Assembly: GCF_001258055.1 (NCBI RefSeq)
Contig: NZ_CVRM01000011.1
Coordinates: forward strand, 186,001-250,000
Origin: Phaeobacter italicus
Lineage (GTDB): Bacteria > Pseudomonadota > Alphaproteobacteria > Rhodobacterales > Rhodobacteraceae
Reading direction: 5' to 3'
DNA length: 64,000 nt
In this document: piece after piece, positions 33,590 to 43,276 of the stretch
How positions within the stretch are numbered: position 1 is the stretch's first letter
Layout of the letters: each line of letters begins with the position of its first letter
Program-made: the position numbers and the translations under genes
The notes under the pieces: model-generated
What the model was told of the DNA's origin: nothing
What the model saw: only the letters and a program-made list of their open reading frames with translations
Database searches by the model: none

Positions 33590-34783
33590 TTGACCGGGAA
33601 AAGATTAGTGAGCTACGCGCCTTATGCGACAATGCCCGACCGCAGCCGCGGCCGGCAAGTCCCCGAAGAAGAAAGCAGTTTCCGCTCTCCCTACCAACGG
33701 GACCGCGACCGCATCATCCACGCCAGCGCCTTTCGTCGCCTCAAGCACAAGACACAGGTCTTTGTGGAACACGAAGGCGACAGCTATCGCACCCGGCTCA
33801 CCCATTCGATCGAGGTGGGGCAGGTGGGGCGCACCATCGCGGGGGCGCTTGGGCTTAATCAGGAACTGACAGAGGCGGTCGCGCTGGCGCATGATCTGGG
33901 CCACACGCCCTTTGGTCACACGGGCGAGGACGCGCTGCATGCGCTGATGGCGCCTTATGGTGGCTTTGACCACAACGCACAGGCCATCCGCATCGTCACC
34001 TCGCTGGAACGCCACTACGCAGAATTCGACGGGCTCAACCTCACGTGGGAAACGCTGGAGGCCATCGCCAAACACAACGGCCCCGTCGTGGGAGACCTGC
34101 CGTGGGCGCTTGCGGAATGTAATGCCGCCGTCGATCTGGAATTGCACACCCACGCCAGCGCAGAGGCGCAGGTGGCCGCGCTGGCAGATGATATCGCCTA
34201 CAACAACCACGATCTGCACGACGGGCTGCGGGCGGGGCTGTTTACTGACGATGATATCGCTGACCTGCCGGTGATCGGTGCAGCCTATCGCGCAGTGGAC
34301 AGCCGCTATCCGGGGCTGGATCGTCGCCGCCGCAGACATGAAGCGCTGCGCCGGGTTTTTGGCGTGATGGTCAGCGACGTGATCGATGGCGCCAGACAGC
34401 GCCTGTCCGACAGCGGCGCACAAAGCGTCGAAGACGTGCGCAATCTCGGCGCGCCGGTGGTGGTGTTTTCCGACAGGCTCTGGCCGGATCTGAAGGAAAT
34501 CCGGGCCTTTCTGTTCACGCGCATGTACCGGGCGCCCAGCGTCATGCGGAAACGCGCGCAGGTCTCCAAGGTCGTGGAAACCCTGTTTCCCCACTTTCTG
34601 GCCAATCCGCAGGACATGCCGGATCGCTGGCAGGGCGATATCGCGGCAGCGGGGGATGAAACCGCATTGGCGCGGGTGGTGTCTGACTACATCGCCGGGA
34701 TGACAGACCGTTTCGCCCTGCAAGAGCACCGCCGCCTGTTTCCCGAAGAGGCCGCCCGCGCCGAGGCAGAGCTGCACCGCTGA
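33590..34783 (+). CDS. dgt: Deoxyguanosinetriphosphate triphosphohydrolase-like protein
   Basis: A 397-residue HD-domain enzyme releasing triphosphate from dNTPs. HD motifs are RTRLTHSIEVGQVGRTIA (His about 71), ALAHDLGHTPFGHTGE (HD pair, about 98-99) and ALADDIAYNNHD (Asp about 202). N-terminal SPYQRDRDRIIHASAFRRLK is typical of the dGTPase-like branch. The start is chosen as TTG at 33590, which has AGGGA six bases upstream; a GTG at 33608 is an alternative. It leads the conserved run dgt, (YciI-like), argS, SPOR, nagZ, scpA, scpB. Confidence 0.93.
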   Translation: MTGKRLVSYAPYATMPDRSRGRQVPEEESSFRSPYQRDRDRIIHASAFRRLKHKTQVFVEHEGDSYRTRLTHSIEVGQVGRTIAGALGLNQELTEAVALAHDLGHTPFGHTGEDALHALMAPYGGFDHNAQAIRIVTSLERHYAEFDGLNLTWETLEAIAKHNGPVVGDLPWALAECNAAVDLELHTHASAEAQVAALADDIAYNNHDLHDGLRAGLFTDDDIADLPVIGAAYRAVDSRYPGLDRRRRRHEALRRVFGVMVSDVIDGARQRLSDSGAQSVEDVRNLGAPVVVFSDRLWPDLKEIRAFLFTRMYRAPSVMRKRAQVSKVVETLFPHFLANPQDMPDRWQGDIAAAGDETALARVVSDYIAGMTDRFALQEHRRLFPEEAARAEAELHR

Positions 34784-34807
34784 TCGCTGGGGTGCGTCCG
34801 GGTCGCA

Positions 34808-34880
34808 CGGGGCAGGGCAAGACAGGACGGGACGGGACAGGGCGGGACAGCACAGGATATGGCAGGACAGGGCCGGGCCG
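34808..34880. repeat. Degenerate GGGACRGG low-complexity tract
   Basis: A run of GGGACGGGACAGGG-like units (period about five to six) fills the gap after dgt. It looks like slippage-derived simple sequence; it contains no ORF with coding character. Confidence 0.55.
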
Positions 34881-35055
34881 CTTGAAACGGGATGGCAGCT
34901 GGCGGCGGGTGAGGCTGGCTGACGTCGCGTCTGCGCGGGCGCTGATTGCCGACTGGCGGTAAGACCTGCGCAAACTGGCCCTACCGATGCGCCACGTTTC
35001 TCCTTTTTCTAACAGGAAAGACCGCGACCCAACCGCCAGCAGCAAGAGCAGACGC

Positions 35056-35355
35056 ATGACACATTGGACCGTAACGTTTCAGGACGCCCCCGAAATGGCC
35101 CGGATCCGGGCCGACCGCGCCCGCCGTGATGCCCATATCGCTTTTGTTCGTGCCAACCCGCAGCTGCAAATCGGTGGCGCGCTTGCCATGCGCCCGCAGC
35201 AGGATTTCCCGGGCGCCATCTGGAACGTCGAGGCCGAAAGCCGCGATGAGGTCGAGCGCCTGATCCTGCGTGATCCCTACTACGTCGCCTCGCTGCGCCG
35301 CTATCAGATCACCGAATGGGGACGCCTGCCCGTGACCGGCACGCCGGTGGCCTGA
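35056..35355 (+). CDS. YciI-like domain protein
   Basis: A 99-residue protein resembling the YciI family (ferredoxin-like fold, possible small-molecule binding). Features: an N-terminal strand [28 protein letters not shown] with the His typical of the pocket, then [20 protein letters not shown], matching the YciI ending. The ATG at 35056 is chosen because the frame upstream (from 34987) lacks family character, although the ribosome site is weak. It lies between dgt and argS on the same strand; its role is unknown. Confidence 0.75.
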   Translation: MTHWTVTFQDAPEMARIRADRARRDAHIAFVRANPQLQIGGALAMRPQQDFPGAIWNVEAESRDEVERLILRDPYYVASLRRYQITEWGRLPVTGTPVA

Positions 35356-35503
35356 GCACGGCGATACTCCACCGCAGTTCCTGCCGCTTTGCACCCCATT
35401 TTGCGGCCGCCACCCCTGTCTGCAGGCCCCTCGGCGTGGCTGCGGGGTTGACCATTGGGCTGGGCGTGATAATCCGCAAAGCCGAACCAATGGGACGCCA
35501 GAC

Positions 35504-37249
35504 ATGAACCTCTTTACCGATATCCGCTCGCTTGTGCTTGACTGCCTCAATGCAATGGTGGCCGAGGGCACCCTGCCCGAAGGGCTCGATTTTGCCAATG
35601 TCGCGGTAGAGCCACCGCGTGATGCGGCGCATGGGGACATGGCGACCAACGCCGCAATGGTGCTGGCCAAACCCGCCAAGATGAAGCCGCGCGATATCGC
35701 TGAGGCGCTCGCCACCAAACTGGCCGCTGACGCACGTGTCACCTCGGCAGAGGTCGCAGGCCCCGGCTTTTTGAACCTGCGTCTGGACCAGGGCAGCTGG
35801 CAGGCGGTGCTGTCCAATGTTCTGGCCGAAGGCACCAACTTTGGCCGTTCCAACATGGGCGAGGGCAAAAAGGTCAACGTCGAATACGTCTCGGCCAACC
35901 CGACTGGCCCGCTTCACGTCGGCCACACCCGCGGCGCGGTCTTTGGCGACGCGCTGGCAAGCCTGCTGGATTTCGTGGGCTTTGACGTCACGCGCGAATA
36001 TTACATCAACGATGGCGGCGGGCAGGTTGATGTGCTCGCACGCTCCGTCTACCTGCGCTACCTCGAAGCCCACGGGCAAGAGGTCGCCTTTGTCGACGGC
36101 ACCTATCCCGGCGATTATCTCGTCCCGGTAGGCGAGGCGCTGAAGGCCAAGGTGGGCGATGCCTACGTGGGCCAGCCCGAAGAGGTCTGGCTGGAAGAAA
36201 TCCGCAACTTCGCCACCGATGCGATGATGGACCTGATCCGCGAGGATCTGGCCTCTCTCGGTGTGAAGATGGATAAATTCTTCTCGGAAAAATCCCTGTA
36301 CGGAACCGGTCTGATCGAAGCCGCGCTGAAGAGCCTCGATGACAAGGGGCTGATCTACGAGGGCGTGCTGGAGCCGCCGAAAGGCAAGAAGCCCGACGAT
36401 TGGGAACCGCGCGAGCAGACCCTGTTCAAATCCACCGATCACGGCGATGACGTGGACCGCCCGGTCAAGAAATCCGATGGCGCCTGGACCTATTTCGCGC
36501 CGGATATCGCCTATCACTACGATAAGGTAGAGCGCGGCTTTGACATGCTGATCGACGTCTTTGGCGCCGACCACGGCGGCTATGTCAAACGGATGAAGGC
36601 CGCAGTTTCGGCCCTGTCCGAAGGCAAAGTGCCGCTGGACATCAAACTGTGTCAGTTGGTCAAGCTGTTCAAGGACGGTCAGGAATTCAAAATGTCCAAG
36701 CGGGCAGGCACCTTTGTCACCCTGCGTGACGTGGTGGATGCGGTCGGCCCGGATGTGACCCGCTTCATGCTGCTCACCCGCAAGAACGATCAGGGCTTTG
36801 ACTTTGATCTGGACAAGGCGCTTGAGCAGTCCAAGGACAACCCGGTCTTTTACGTGCAATACGCCAACGCGCGGATCTGCTCGAGCCTGCGCAAGGCCGA
36901 AGAGGCCGGGATTGCCGTCGATGACGCAACCCTCGCGGCCGCAGACCTGAGCCTTCTGGACGACGACGCCCAGCTGGCGGTTGCCAAAAAGATCGCGGAA
37001 TGGCCGCGTCTGGTGGAAATTGCAGCGCGCACAAACGAACCCCACCGCGTCGCCTTCTACCTCTATGATCTCGCATCCGAACTGCACGGTCTCTACCACC
37101 TTGGCAAAACGAATGAAGGTTTACGTTTTGTTAATGAGAGCAGCGCTTCTGCAACACATGCGAAAATGGCTCTGGCAAAAACCGTTTCCATTGTCATTTC
37201 TGCCGGTCTTGGTATTCTTGGGGTCACACCGGCGCAGGAGATGCGGTAA
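35504..37249 (+). CDS. argS: Arginine--tRNA ligase
   Basis: A 581-residue class I aminoacyl-tRNA synthetase charging tRNA-Arg. The HIGH motif is [16 protein letters not shown] (about residues 130-145) and the KMSKS-equivalent is [15 protein letters not shown] (about 396-410). The N-terminal additional domain and the C-terminal anticodon-binding DALR domain (about 455-581, with [13 protein letters not shown] and LHGLYH) are complete. Length is normal. The start is the ATG at 35504. Confidence 0.97.
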   Translation: MNLFTDIRSLVLDCLNAMVAEGTLPEGLDFANVAVEPPRDAAHGDMATNAAMVLAKPAKMKPRDIAEALATKLAADARVTSAEVAGPGFLNLRLDQGSWQAVLSNVLAEGTNFGRSNMGEGKKVNVEYVSANPTGPLHVGHTRGAVFGDALASLLDFVGFDVTREYYINDGGGQVDVLARSVYLRYLEAHGQEVAFVDGTYPGDYLVPVGEALKAKVGDAYVGQPEEVWLEEIRNFATDAMMDLIREDLASLGVKMDKFFSEKSLYGTGLIEAALKSLDDKGLIYEGVLEPPKGKKPDDWEPREQTLFKSTDHGDDVDRPVKKSDGAWTYFAPDIAYHYDKVERGFDMLIDVFGADHGGYVKRMKAAVSALSEGKVPLDIKLCQLVKLFKDGQEFKMSKRAGTFVTLRDVVDAVGPDVTRFMLLTRKNDQGFDFDLDKALEQSKDNPVFYVQYANARICSSLRKAEEAGIAVDDATLAAADLSLLDDDAQLAVAKKIAEWPRLVEIAARTNEPHRVAFYLYDLASELHGLYHLGKTNEGLRFVNESSASATHAKMALAKTVSIVISAGLGILGVTPAQEMR

Positions 37250-37341
37250 CAAAATCGCCCAGGCCGCCGGATCGAGGCAGATCATCAATTAGAACCCGTG
37301 GTCGGCGCGTCAGCGCGCCGTTGCCGGGCAGTGAGGCGGAA

Positions 37342-38754
37342 ATGGCGTATTTTACGCAGGCAGGTCACGGCCAGTCGTATTCCAATGTTGGAGAGGACCG
37401 CGATGCGGCCCCCTCCCATGACACCCGCGAATCCCAGCTCCATCCGTCAGATCCGCGCCACATCTTTGGCAAGCCTCAGCCTCTGAACACCCAGGCCCCG
37501 CTTGAACCGCAGCAGCCGGTGAACACCCAGTTCCAGGCAGCGCAGTCCCAAAGCACGGGCAATCTGCGCATCTTTGCGCAGCAACCCACCACACCGTTTC
37601 AGCCTGGCCTGACAGATCAGCCGCAGCCGCAAGCGCAGGCTGATGCCTATGTCGCCCCACGTGTGGAACCGGCGCCTGCCGTCAATTATTTCGCCCAGCC
37701 CGAACCGCCGCAGTACAACGCCGATGGTCATGAGGCTTACAGCGGACCGGGGATGGAGCAGGGGCACCGCTATGACGAATACGGCTTTACCCCCGAACCC
37801 GCAGGGGCAGGGCGTGCCGGTCTGTCAAAGGCGTTCAGTGTTCTGGGCGCCGTTGCCTCCTTGGCGCTTGTGGTTGGGATCGGCCTTTGGGGCTACCAGC
37901 TGATTTCGCGCGATGTCTCTGGCGTGCCGGTTGTGCGCGCGGTTGAGGGACCGCTGCGTGTGCAGCCCGAAAACCCCGGTGGTCGCCCTGCCGATCATCA
38001 GGGGCTCGCCGTGAACGCGGTGGCCGCAAACGGCAACGTCGAAAGCCCGGCGGACCGGCTGACACTGGCGCCACCGGCTGTGGATCTGGCCGAAGACGAC
38101 CAGCCCATGCAGGCCTCTTTGCGCGTTGATGCGCCGCAGACTGCCGCCCCTGCCACATCCGCAGACCTGTCCGAAGAGGCGGTTGCCGCCTATCAGGGCG
38201 GTGAAATCGACGCGCTTGTCGCGCAGCTCACCGATGGTGTGGAGCCGCTTGATAATGCGACGCTGCAAGGCGCCGAGGAACTCTCTGCATTCGCAGCACC
38301 TGTCATCGTTCAGCCAGAGCCGATCCAGCCGGTCACCGTGGCCGCAGTTGCCCCGGCTCCCAATCAGGCGCTGCTGAATGCCCCCGGCGTGCGCGTTTCG
38401 CTGCGCCCGGCTGCCCGTCCTGCTCGGTTCTCGCCCACCCGCTCAGCTGCTCCCGCGCCGGTCAGCCGCAGCACCCAGGAAGTGTCGCCCGACAGCCTGC
38501 CTGCAGGCACGCGACTGGCGCAGCTCGGCGCATATGAAAGCGCAGAGGTCGCCCGCGCGGAATGGGATCGAATCTCTGGCCGGTTTGGCGACTACCTCGA
38601 AGGCAAGAAACGGGTGATCCAGCGCGCCGAAAGCGGCGGGCGGACCTTCTACCGGCTGCGGGCAATGGGGTTTGCGGATCTGTCCGATGCACGACGCTTC
38701 TGCTCTGCATTGGTTGCAGGCAACGCCGACTGCATCCCGGTCACAACCCGCTAG
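37342..38754 (+). CDS. SPOR domain-containing membrane protein
   Basis: A 470-residue protein with a long Pro/Gln-rich cytoplasmic part (about 1-160), one membrane segment (AFSVLGAVASLALVVGIGLW, near 165-184), a periplasmic Ala/Pro-rich linker, and a C-terminal SPOR domain (about 390-470: GTRLAQLGAYESAEVARAEW, FYRLRAMGFADLSDARRFCS). SPOR domains bind septal peptidoglycan lacking stem peptides, so it probably acts at division sites. The start is the ATG at 37342 with GAGG six bases upstream. It lies between argS and nagZ, a usual position in Rhodobacterales. Confidence 0.88.
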   Translation: MAYFTQAGHGQSYSNVGEDRDAAPSHDTRESQLHPSDPRHIFGKPQPLNTQAPLEPQQPVNTQFQAAQSQSTGNLRIFAQQPTTPFQPGLTDQPQPQAQADAYVAPRVEPAPAVNYFAQPEPPQYNADGHEAYSGPGMEQGHRYDEYGFTPEPAGAGRAGLSKAFSVLGAVASLALVVGIGLWGYQLISRDVSGVPVVRAVEGPLRVQPENPGGRPADHQGLAVNAVAANGNVESPADRLTLAPPAVDLAEDDQPMQASLRVDAPQTAAPATSADLSEEAVAAYQGGEIDALVAQLTDGVEPLDNATLQGAEELSAFAAPVIVQPEPIQPVTVAAVAPAPNQALLNAPGVRVSLRPAARPARFSPTRSAAPAPVSRSTQEVSPDSLPAGTRLAQLGAYESAEVARAEWDRISGRFGDYLEGKKRVIQRAESGGRTFYRLRAMGFADLSDARRFCSALVAGNADCIPVTTR

Positions 38755-38781
38755 GCCCATGCCAAGCCTCAAGCTCTCTCG

Positions 38782-38801
38782 CGCCCGGCTCCAGCCGGGC
38801 G
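38782..38801 (+). terminator. Terminator after SPOR gene
   Basis: Nine-base stem CGCCCGGCT/AGCCGGGCG with a two-base loop, then TTTGTCGTT. It begins 28 bases beyond the stop. Confidence 0.65.
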
Positions 38802-38924
38802 TTTGTCGTTGGGTCTGACGGCAAAGATGGCAATCTCTTGCCGTAACCCTGTCTGTTTTAACGATCCTGCCATGGCGCACCGACCTGCGCTGATGTATCA
38901 GCGCCCCAGCACAAGAGGACAGCA

Positions 38925-39929
38925 ATGCCATACGGAGCCACAATTCTAGATGCCGAAGGCACCCGCCTCAGCGCCGAGGAAAAGGCGTTGTTTCAGCGGG
39001 TCAATCCCTTTGGGTTCATCCTGTTTGCCCGCAACATCGAAAGCGCTGCGCAAACGCAAGCGCTGTGTGATGAGCTGCGCGAGGCGGTTGGGCGTGACTG
39101 TCTGATAACCGTGGATCAGGAAGGTGGACGTGTGCAGCGCCTGCGCCCGCCACTTGCGCGCCAGTGGCAGCCCGCTTTGGATCACGTGCAGGCCGCAGGC
39201 GAGGGGTCAAGCCGCGCCATGTATCTGCGCGCCCGGCTGATCGCACAAGAGCTGCGCGAGGTGGGGATCGACAGCAATTGTGCACCCTTGGCGGATGTCG
39301 CCAGCAAGGACACCCATCCCTTCTTGCAAAACCGCTGCTACGGTCGCGACCTTGCGGCCGTTGTCGCCAACGCCCGCGCCACCGCTGACGGTCTGCTTGA
39401 TGGCGGTGTGGTGCCGGTGGTGAAACACATCCCCGGCCACGGTCGCGCCAGCATGGACAGCCACTTTGATCTGCCCCGGATCAGCGCGCCACTGGATCAG
39501 CTGCGCCAAGAGGATTTCGCAGCCTTCCGCGCTCTGAACGATCTGCCGATGGGGATGACGGCCCATCTGGTCTATGAGGCCCTTGATGAACGCCCCGCCA
39601 CGCTCTCGCCGACGGTGATGCAGGTGGTGCGCGAAGATATCGGTTTTGACGGCCTCATCATGAGCGACGACATCTCGATGAAGGCGCTGCAGGGGACAGC
39701 CGCAGATATTGCCCGCGACACTATCGCGGCCGGTTGTGACGTTGTGTTGTTCTGCAATGCCCCGCTCGATCAACGCACCGCCGTGGCCGAGGCCGCAGGC
39801 GAGATGACACCGGCAGCTCAGGCGCGCGCTGAACGTGCCGAAGCAGCCCGCCGCAGCCCCGCCATGCTTGACACAGCGGCGGCTGAGGCCGAACTATCAG
39901 CCCTCATGGGCGGACAGGTATATGGCTGA
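38925..39929 (+). CDS. nagZ: Beta-N-acetylhexosaminidase NagZ
   Basis: A 334-residue family 3 glycoside hydrolase that removes GlcNAc from 1,6-anhydromuropeptides in cell-wall recycling. Motifs: DQEGGRVQRLRPP (about residues 64-76), VKHIPGHGRASMDSH (catalytic His/Asp pair, about 166-180), and GLIMSDDISMKAL (nucleophile Asp, about 244-246). AGAGGACAG precedes the ATG at 38925. It overlaps scpA by eight bases. anmK at 57187 works in the same recycling pathway. Confidence 0.95.
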   Translation: MPYGATILDAEGTRLSAEEKALFQRVNPFGFILFARNIESAAQTQALCDELREAVGRDCLITVDQEGGRVQRLRPPLARQWQPALDHVQAAGEGSSRAMYLRARLIAQELREVGIDSNCAPLADVASKDTHPFLQNRCYGRDLAAVVANARATADGLLDGGVVPVVKHIPGHGRASMDSHFDLPRISAPLDQLRQEDFAAFRALNDLPMGMTAHLVYEALDERPATLSPTVMQVVREDIGFDGLIMSDDISMKALQGTAADIARDTIAAGCDVVLFCNAPLDQRTAVAEAAGEMTPAAQARAERAEAARRSPAMLDTAAAEAELSALMGGQVYG

Positions 39930-40713
39930 AACACTGTTTGAAGACGAAGAGGTTAGCGTCGAAGAGCGGCTCGCCGCCGAAGCGCTGATTGTGGATGTGG
40001 ACGGGTATGAGGGGCCGTTGGACGTGCTCCTGTCTCTGTCGCGCACGCAAAAGGTCGACCTGCGCCGCATCTCCGTGCTGGAACTGGCCCGCCAGTATCT
40101 TGCGTTTGTGGAAAAGGCGCATGAGCTGCGCATCGAGCTGGCCGCCGATTATCTGGTGATGGCGGCCTGGCTCGCCTACCTGAAATCCCGCCTGCTGCTG
40201 CCGCCCGACCCAACAGAAGAAGGCCCCTCAGGCGAGGAACTGGCCGCGCATCTGGCCTTTCAGCTGGAGCGTCTGCAAGCGATGCGCGACTGCGCCGCAA
40301 AGCTGATGGCGCGCGACCAATTGGGGCGCAACTTCTTTGCCCGCGGTCAGGGCGAGGATGTGACCCGCATCCGCACCGTCAGCTATTCGGCCAATCTTCT
40401 GGATCTGATGCAGGCATATGCCCGCATTCGCACCCGCGATGATTTCCGCCCGTTCGTGCTGGACCGCGAGGCGATCTTTACGATGGAACAGGCGCTTGAC
40501 CGGATGCGCCATCTGATCGGCTACACCGGCAGCTGGACCGACATGCTGACCTATCTGCCCGAGGGCTGGCATTCCGACCCGATGAAACGCCGCTCCGCCA
40601 CGGCCTCCACCTTTGCGGCTTCGCTGCAATTGGTAAAGGAAGGCCACCTGGAACTGCGACAGAGCGAGACCTATGCGCCCATCCAGCTGCGCATTCGTGA
40701 CAAGGATACCTGA
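39922..40713 (+). CDS. scpA: Segregation and condensation protein A
   Basis: A 263-residue kleisin that bridges SMC heads in the condensin-like complex. The kleisin N-terminus is DGYEGPLDVLLSLSRTQKVD (about residues 28-47) with VLELARQYLAFVE, and the SMC-contact region AADYLVMAAWLAYLKSRLLL follows. The C-terminal winged helix is about 190-260. The start overlaps nagZ and the stop overlaps the scpB start (TGATG), showing coupling of all three. Confidence 0.93.
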   Translation: MAETLFEDEEVSVEERLAAEALIVDVDGYEGPLDVLLSLSRTQKVDLRRISVLELARQYLAFVEKAHELRIELAADYLVMAAWLAYLKSRLLLPPDPTEEGPSGEELAAHLAFQLERLQAMRDCAAKLMARDQLGRNFFARGQGEDVTRIRTVSYSANLLDLMQAYARIRTRDDFRPFVLDREAIFTMEQALDRMRHLIGYTGSWTDMLTYLPEGWHSDPMKRRSATASTFAASLQLVKEGHLELRQSETYAPIQLRIRDKDT

Positions 40714-41375
40714 TGGACGACCACAGCCAGAACACCGCTGGGGAAGAAACCCAAACCCTGTTTGAGGCACCGCCGATGGCCGAACAGGAGCGCATGGTCG
40801 AGGCGGTGCTGTTTGCCAGCGCCGAACCGGTCACCATCCGCGATCTCGAAGCCCGCATGCCTCACGGCTGCGAACCGGGCACCGCGATGGAGCATCTGCG
40901 CAAACGCTACGAAGGGCGCGGCGTGCATGTGGTCCGCATTGGTGACGCATGGGCAATGCGCACCGCTGCCGACCTCGGCTTTCTGATGCAAAAGGAAACG
41001 GTCGAGACCCGCAAACTCTCTCGTGCGGCGATCGAAACACTGGCGATCATCGCCTACCATCAGCCCGTCACGCGCGCCGAAATCGAAGAGGTGCGCGGCG
41101 TCTCGGTCTCGCGTGGCACCATCGACCAACTGCTAGAGATGGACTGGATCCGCCTTGGCCGCCGCAAAATGACACCGGGCAGACCGGTGACATTTGTCGT
41201 GACGCCCACTTTCCTTGACCACTTCGGACTGGAAAGCGCCCGCGATCTGCCCGGCCTCAAGGAGTTGCGCGCCGCCGGTCTGTTGGAAAACCGCCCACCA
41301 CCGGGCAGCCTGCCGCTGGGTGGACGCGGCGACAGCGACGAGATCGAGGAACAGCCAGAACTGTTCGAAGACTAG
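40713..41375 (+). CDS. scpB: Segregation and condensation protein B
   Basis: A 220-residue ScpB with two winged-helix domains. Motifs: MVEAVLFASAEPVTIRDLE near the N-terminus and ETLAIIAYHQPVTRAEIEEV with RGVSVSRGTIDQLLEMDWI (about 110-150). It binds ScpA as a dimer. The acidic C-terminal tail is usual. The ATG at 40713 overlaps the scpA stop. A strong terminator follows. In many relatives tatABC follows this cluster, but here it does not. Confidence 0.94.
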   Translation: MDDHSQNTAGEETQTLFEAPPMAEQERMVEAVLFASAEPVTIRDLEARMPHGCEPGTAMEHLRKRYEGRGVHVVRIGDAWAMRTAADLGFLMQKETVETRKLSRAAIETLAIIAYHQPVTRAEIEEVRGVSVSRGTIDQLLEMDWIRLGRRKMTPGRPVTFVVTPTFLDHFGLESARDLPGLKELRAAGLLENRPPPGSLPLGGRGDSDEIEEQPELFED

Positions 41376-41402
41376 GGTCAGCCATCAGCCCCCTCAGACA
41401 GG

Positions 41403-41430
41403 CGGGGCCCTCAACAGGGGCCCCGTTTTT
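41403..41430 (+). terminator. Terminator of the scpB operon
   Basis: Eight-base stem CGGGGCCC/GGGCCCCG with loop TCAACAG and five T at 41426-41430. Confidence 0.85.
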
Positions 41431-41565
41431 GCATCCGGGCAGGGGCGGGCAGAGCGGATGACGCAGCCGTGCCTGGAAATCACCACATTTCTGGGCTAGG
41501 TCGCCTGACAGAGCCCGTCACAACGACCCGCGTCAGCGGGCAGAGCAGACCAAGGAGCCCGCATC

Positions 41566-41793
41566 ATGAACATTGAGCAGATTTTCCGCATGATCCTGCG
41601 CCGCGTTGTCGGGCGTGCCGTGAACGCAGGCGTTGATGCAGGGCTAGATGCCGTCAGCAAACGTGCGCGCGGCAAGGGGCGTGGCAAAAGCCAACCCATG
41701 ACCGAAGAAGAACGCGCCGCCATCGAAGAGCGCGAGCGCATCCGCGCGATCCGTCAGGCCCGCCGCGCCAAACGCGATCAGGGCTCTGACTGA
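41566..41793 (+). CDS. Conserved hypothetical basic protein (75 aa)
   Basis: A short, highly charged protein: an N-terminal helix IEQIFRMILRRVVGRAVNAG with small residues spaced every three or four (possible amphipathic membrane surface helix), then a Lys/Arg/Glu-rich tail with ERERIRAIRQARRAK. It is preceded by AAGGAG ten bases before the ATG. Position after scpB is shared by small hypothetical genes in related genomes (inference from memory). Function unknown. Confidence 0.65.
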   Translation: MNIEQIFRMILRRVVGRAVNAGVDAGLDAVSKRARGKGRGKSQPMTEEERAAIEERERIRAIRQARRAKRDQGSD

Positions 41794-41879
41794 TTGCACC
41801 GCAGCCTGTAGCCAGTCGGCTGTCTCAGTAGCCTATCTCAGTAGATTGTCCCGGGTGTGCTGTCAGCTGTCAGGACCGC

Positions 41880-42986
41880 TTAGCTGCGAAAGTGCTTCGA
41901 CAGCTTCAGCCCCTGACCCTGATAGTTGGATGCAATCTCTGCGCCATATAGCTGCTGTGGCATCTCTGACATCCGCTCGTAAACCAGACGCCCGACGATC
42001 TGCCCATGCTCCAGCACAAAGGGCGCATCGTGGCAGCGCACTTCCAGAACTCCGCGCGACCCGGCACCGCCAGCAGCCGCATAGCCAAATCCGGGATCGA
42101 AGAACCCCGCATAGTGCACTCGGAACTCTCCCACCATGGCGAGATAGGGCGCCATCTCCGCGGCATAAAGCGGCGGGATCGCTATCGCTTCACGGCTCAT
42201 CAGAATGTAGAACGCACCGGGGTCCAGAATGATCTGCCCCTTGGTTGTGCGCACCTCTTCCCAGTATTCCGCCGGATCATAGTGCCCCAGCCGGGAAAGA
42301 TCGACGACGCCGGTGTGGTGCTTTGCTCGATAGCCCACCAGATCGCCGCTTTCGGGGCGCAGATCGACAGAGAAGCCAAGACCGTCCGAAATCACCGGCG
42401 TGCCCGAGACGATCGGGGTCTCATCGTGAACGGCGCGCAAATCCGCATCGCTGAGAAAGGTGCGCCCCTGACGAAAGATGATCTGCGTCAGCAGCTGTCC
42501 GGGCTGCACCACGACAGAGAAACTCTGCGGGCAGATCTCGGCATAAAGCGGGCCGTCATAGCCATCCGGCACCCGGTCGAACTCGACCCCCTGGTCGGTG
42601 ATCACCCGTGTCATCACATCCAGCCGCCCGATCGAGGATTTGGCGCTGGCTGCAGCGGTCATGCCTTGGGGCAGGCGGATCCGTTCCATCAACGGCACGA
42701 CATAAACGCAGCCTTTTTCCAGCACAGCGCCCCCTGTCAGGGCCACCTTATGCATGGTCAGATCTTCCAGCCGCTCTGCCACAGTGCGCCCGCGGCCCGG
42801 CAGAAAGGAGGCTCGCACCCGGTAGGCGCAGTCGCTCAGCCGCAAATCAAGGCTCGCAGGTTGGATCTGATCGTTCAGGATCGGGGAAGAGGCGCCAATC
42901 GCGCACTCGGTGATCATCTGCCGGATTTGCCGGTCCGACAGCACGCCCTGTGTCAGGCCGCTGCTCGTCTGTCCCTCAGATGTCAT
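41880..42986 (-). CDS. dcd: 2'-deoxycytidine 5'-triphosphate deaminase, double-length form
   Basis: A 368-residue protein of the tandem-repeat dCTP deaminase type found in alphaproteobacteria, about twice the single-domain Dcd (about 190). The first half carries PASLDLRLSD and the nucleotide-binding SAKSSIGRLDVMTRV; the second half repeats the fold with HYAGFFDPGFGYAAAGGAGS and EVRCHDAPFVLEHGQIVGRL. It forms dUTP from dCTP for thymidylate synthesis. The start is the ATG at 42984-42986 (GGGAGGATGGG upstream). Confidence 0.9.
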   Translation of the reverse strand: MTSEGQTSSGLTQGVLSDRQIRQMITECAIGASSPILNDQIQPASLDLRLSDCAYRVRASFLPGRGRTVAERLEDLTMHKVALTGGAVLEKGCVYVVPLMERIRLPQGMTAAASAKSSIGRLDVMTRVITDQGVEFDRVPDGYDGPLYAEICPQSFSVVVQPGQLLTQIIFRQGRTFLSDADLRAVHDETPIVSGTPVISDGLGFSVDLRPESGDLVGYRAKHHTGVVDLSRLGHYDPAEYWEEVRTTKGQIILDPGAFYILMSREAIAIPPLYAAEMAPYLAMVGEFRVHYAGFFDPGFGYAAAGGAGSRGVLEVRCHDAPFVLEHGQIVGRLVYERMSEMPQQLYGAEIASNYQGQGLKLSKHFRS

Positions 42987-43040
42987 CCCATCCTCCCAAC
43001 GCTTAATTATCAACACCTTGCACGAAAGGCAGATACAAAA

Positions 43041-43067
43041 ACACCCACCCCAGAAAGGGGCGGGCGT
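43041..43067 (-). terminator. Terminator of tRNA-Pro
   Basis: Stem ACACCCACCCC/GGGGCGGGCGT (with G-U pairs in RNA) follows the tRNA on the minus strand and ends in TTTTT. On the plus strand GTTTTTT also follows, so it may act both ways. Confidence 0.7.
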
Positions 43068-43097
43068 TTTTTAGCCCCTTGCGAGGGCGGGGTATTT

Positions 43098-43174
43098 TGG
43101 TCGGGCTAGCAGGACTCGAACCTGCGACCTTCCGTCCCCCAGACGGACGCGCTACCAGGCTGCGCTATAGCCCG
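43098..43174 (-). tRNA. tRNA-Pro (GGG)
   Basis: Seventy-seven bases including an encoded CCA (43098-43100). The acceptor stem CGGGCTA/TAGCCCG pairs perfectly, the D-stem is GCGC/GCGC, the anticodon stem TCCGT/ACGGA encloses the loop CTGGGGG with anticodon GGG, and the T-arm is GCAGG-TTCGAAT-CCTGC. The discriminator is A. A promoter and terminator flank it on the same strand. Confidence 0.96.
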
Positions 43175-43183
43175 TTGAGCTGG

Positions 43184-43211
43184 TTTCTACCCTTTTTTCC
43201 GGCAGTGGCAA
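43184..43211 (-). promoter_or_regulatory. Promoter of tRNA-Pro
   Basis: On the minus strand TTGCCA (43206-43211) and TAGAAA (43184-43189) are separated by 16 bases, a sigma-70-like pair ending about ten bases before the tRNA 5' end. Confidence 0.55.
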
Positions 43212-43276
43212 GCGAAAAACCCAAATTTTTTCGCCACATCTGCAAGTTTCTGGGCAGCACCCGCGCGCTGTTGGGA

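Noticed and set aside
35309-37099. 596-codon minus-strand open frame
   Set aside because: It is the antisense shadow of argS, which has complete HIGH and KMSK motifs.
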